From Candidatus Scalindua japonica (GTDB lineage Bacteria; Planctomycetota; Brocadiia; Brocadiales; Scalinduaceae), in NCBI RefSeq assembly GCF_002443295.1, contig NZ_BAOS01000013.1, positions 124,001 to 188,000 of the forward strand: DNA of 64,000 nucleotides. Reading direction: 5' to 3'. The notes beneath the pieces were generated by a model that had not been told where the DNA came from, did no database searches, and worked only from the letters and a program-made list of their open reading frames with translations. Shown piece after piece: positions 62,959 to 64,000 of the stretch. The position numbers and the translations under genes were made by a program. Within the stretch, counting starts at the first letter, position 1; every line of letters begins with the position of its first letter.

Positions 62959-64000
62959 ATATTAACGTTCTCATCGTTATTCATGATCCGGAACAGAGAG
63001 AGGTAATTGAGGACATAATAAGGAAAGGGCTTTCAGAAGACGGTCATAACGTAGACATACGAAATGCTATTAGTGAAGCGAAAGCAAAGAAAGTGATAAT
63101 AGAAGACCTGAAGTATGATTGTGGATTGGTCATTACCCACTTAAATATTCCCATAGACAATAAAAGCCCTCTTAACGAAGACGAAAAAAGGGGCTTTGTC
63201 TTTTTGAAATGGCTGGAAAATGAAAAACATAATATTCCAAGTATACTTATCTCAGATGCATCCAACCCTGAATTATACAATGCTGCACAGAAAATTGCCG
63301 GCTGCAAGTTGGTGCCGACAAGTGAGAAAATGGAAGATGATCTACTTGAATTCGCCAAAAAAGAGTTGGGTACACAGGAAGAAAAAAAAGAAAAAAGAAA
63401 AATTGTAAACCTTGATATCAATTTAAATTTTGATCAAAATGCGGGTAGTTATGTTCTGAAAGGAGTAGGATTTCCTTATGAAGATCATGGTAATCTCAAA
63501 ATTGATTTAGAAATGATGGAAGATCTAGTAAAACGTTCACGAAATATTGAAGATATCAGAAAATCTAGATGGGAGGAAGAACTTCAAGCCGTTGGAAAAA
63601 TATTAATAAAAGAAATTTTTGTAAAGAATAGAACTTTGCACGAACATTTTTATGCTCAAATTGGTAAGGGAATAGGGATTGAAAATGCAAAGATAAGGTT
63701 TTTAATTGAAAAAGGAGCTAACCCTATTTTTCTTGAAGCTTTATATAGTGCAGATGAAATATCCAATAACTATTGGATGCTTGAAACTCCAATCACTCGT
63801 AGATTACAAAATGTTGAAACCTTAGGATACCCTCTTTTTCATGATGATGAGACAAATGAAGGGCCTATTAATTGCCTTATCATCGAGGCAGATAGCCATG
63901 GATTTGTAGGTATGAAAGATGAAGAGGGAGAGGATATGGTACTGCCTGAACTTAAAAATATAGAATATGAAGCTGATTTTCTTCACGAATTTTTCTGTAA
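62955..64000 (+). CDS. Pseudo-receiver protein with putative CHAT protease domain (partial)
   Basis: 348 codons to the window edge, translationally coupled (ATGA) to the sensor. Residues 1-135 have a receiver-like fold (NVLIVIHDPEQREVIEDII, CGLVITHLNIP, IPSILISDAS), but His62 stands where the phospho-accepting Asp belongs and the late Lys is not evident. A linker and helical segment follow. The stretch from about residue 245 (IRFLIEKGANPIFLEALYS, NYWMLETPITRRL, then INCLIIEADSHGF at 305 and LPELKNIEYEADFLHEFF) matches the start of CHAT (caspase/HetF-associated) domains. The catalytic His-Cys would lie beyond the edge and cannot be checked. Confidence 0.65.
   Translation, partial: MNINVLIVIHDPEQREVIEDIIRKGLSEDGHNVDIRNAISEAKAKKVIIEDLKYDCGLVITHLNIPIDNKSPLNEDEKRGFVFLKWLENEKHNIPSILISDASNPELYNAAQKIAGCKLVPTSEKMEDDLLEFAKKELGTQEEKKEKRKIVNLDINLNFDQNAGSYVLKGVGFPYEDHGNLKIDLEMMEDLVKRSRNIEDIRKSRWEEELQAVGKILIKEIFVKNRTLHEHFYAQIGKGIGIENAKIRFLIEKGANPIFLEALYSADEISNNYWMLETPITRRLQNVETLGYPLFHDDETNEGPINCLIIEADSHGFVGMKDEEGEDMVLPELKNIEYEADFLHEFFC

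Overview
The window is AT-rich bacterial DNA. It most resembles an anammox-type planctomycete (Candidatus Scalindua/Brocadia-like). This is inferred from PEP-CTERM surface proteins, a very large membrane-anchored TPR protein, an AroD-AroE fusion, SpoVG with a zinc ribbon, a MetF module of Wood-Ljungdahl type, NnrS and hemerythrin proteins, and many RAYT transposases. No marker here fixes the genus.

Layout. Positions 1-24,500 are accessory and heavily remodelled. They hold two PEP-CTERM genes (one cut by the window edge, one headless), a severed signal-peptide ORF behind a sigma-54-type promoter, a KamA-family radical SAM enzyme, a 1986-residue TPR protein, an LptC-like protein and an exported choice-of-anchor-D protein. 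A PIN toxin/antitoxin-like pair also lies here. The mobile DNA comprises a frameshifted DDE transposase, three copies of one 1.1-kb RAYT element (one deleted), an older RAYT relic, a truncated transposase and an IS66 copy with a perfect 8-bp target duplication. A 3' tRNA fragment marks an old integration point. Positions 24,500-46,400 are mostly housekeeping: a translationally coupled yyaL-like/aldolase/ribD operon, PilZ and hemerythrin proteins, an NnrS-like protein split in two, manC, rsmE, ilvB, spoVG-ispE, rsmD, an rmlA-like gene, tRNA-Leu and tRNA-Gly, tig-clpP, and aroK-aroDE. Positions 46,400-49,500 are again mobile: an IS1182 element that landed in an interspersed repeat, and a 5'-truncated DruA/DUF4338 gene between two nearly identical 161-bp palindrome-rich repeats. 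Positions 49,800-55,100 carry a nitroreductase and an exopolysaccharide set (kdsD, GT4, polyprenyl-phosphate sugar transferase, EamA exporter). Positions 55,300-58,400 hold metF and a large GltD/ferredoxin/MvhD-like fusion.

The last 5 kb is the most unusual part: a stand-alone cyclic-nucleotide-binding protein, then a PAS/GAF sensor whose histidine-kinase core has lost its phospho-acceptor and ATP-binding motifs. That gene is translationally coupled to a protein with a degenerate receiver domain followed by what looks like a CHAT (caspase-like) protease, cut off by the window edge. This reads as a sensor-to-protease pathway without conventional phosphotransfer.

Several otherwise intact genes (the DDE transposase, IS66 tnpC, yyaL, nnrS) are each broken by one small indel. 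That is either real decay or sequencing error, and it affects how the genome should be read.
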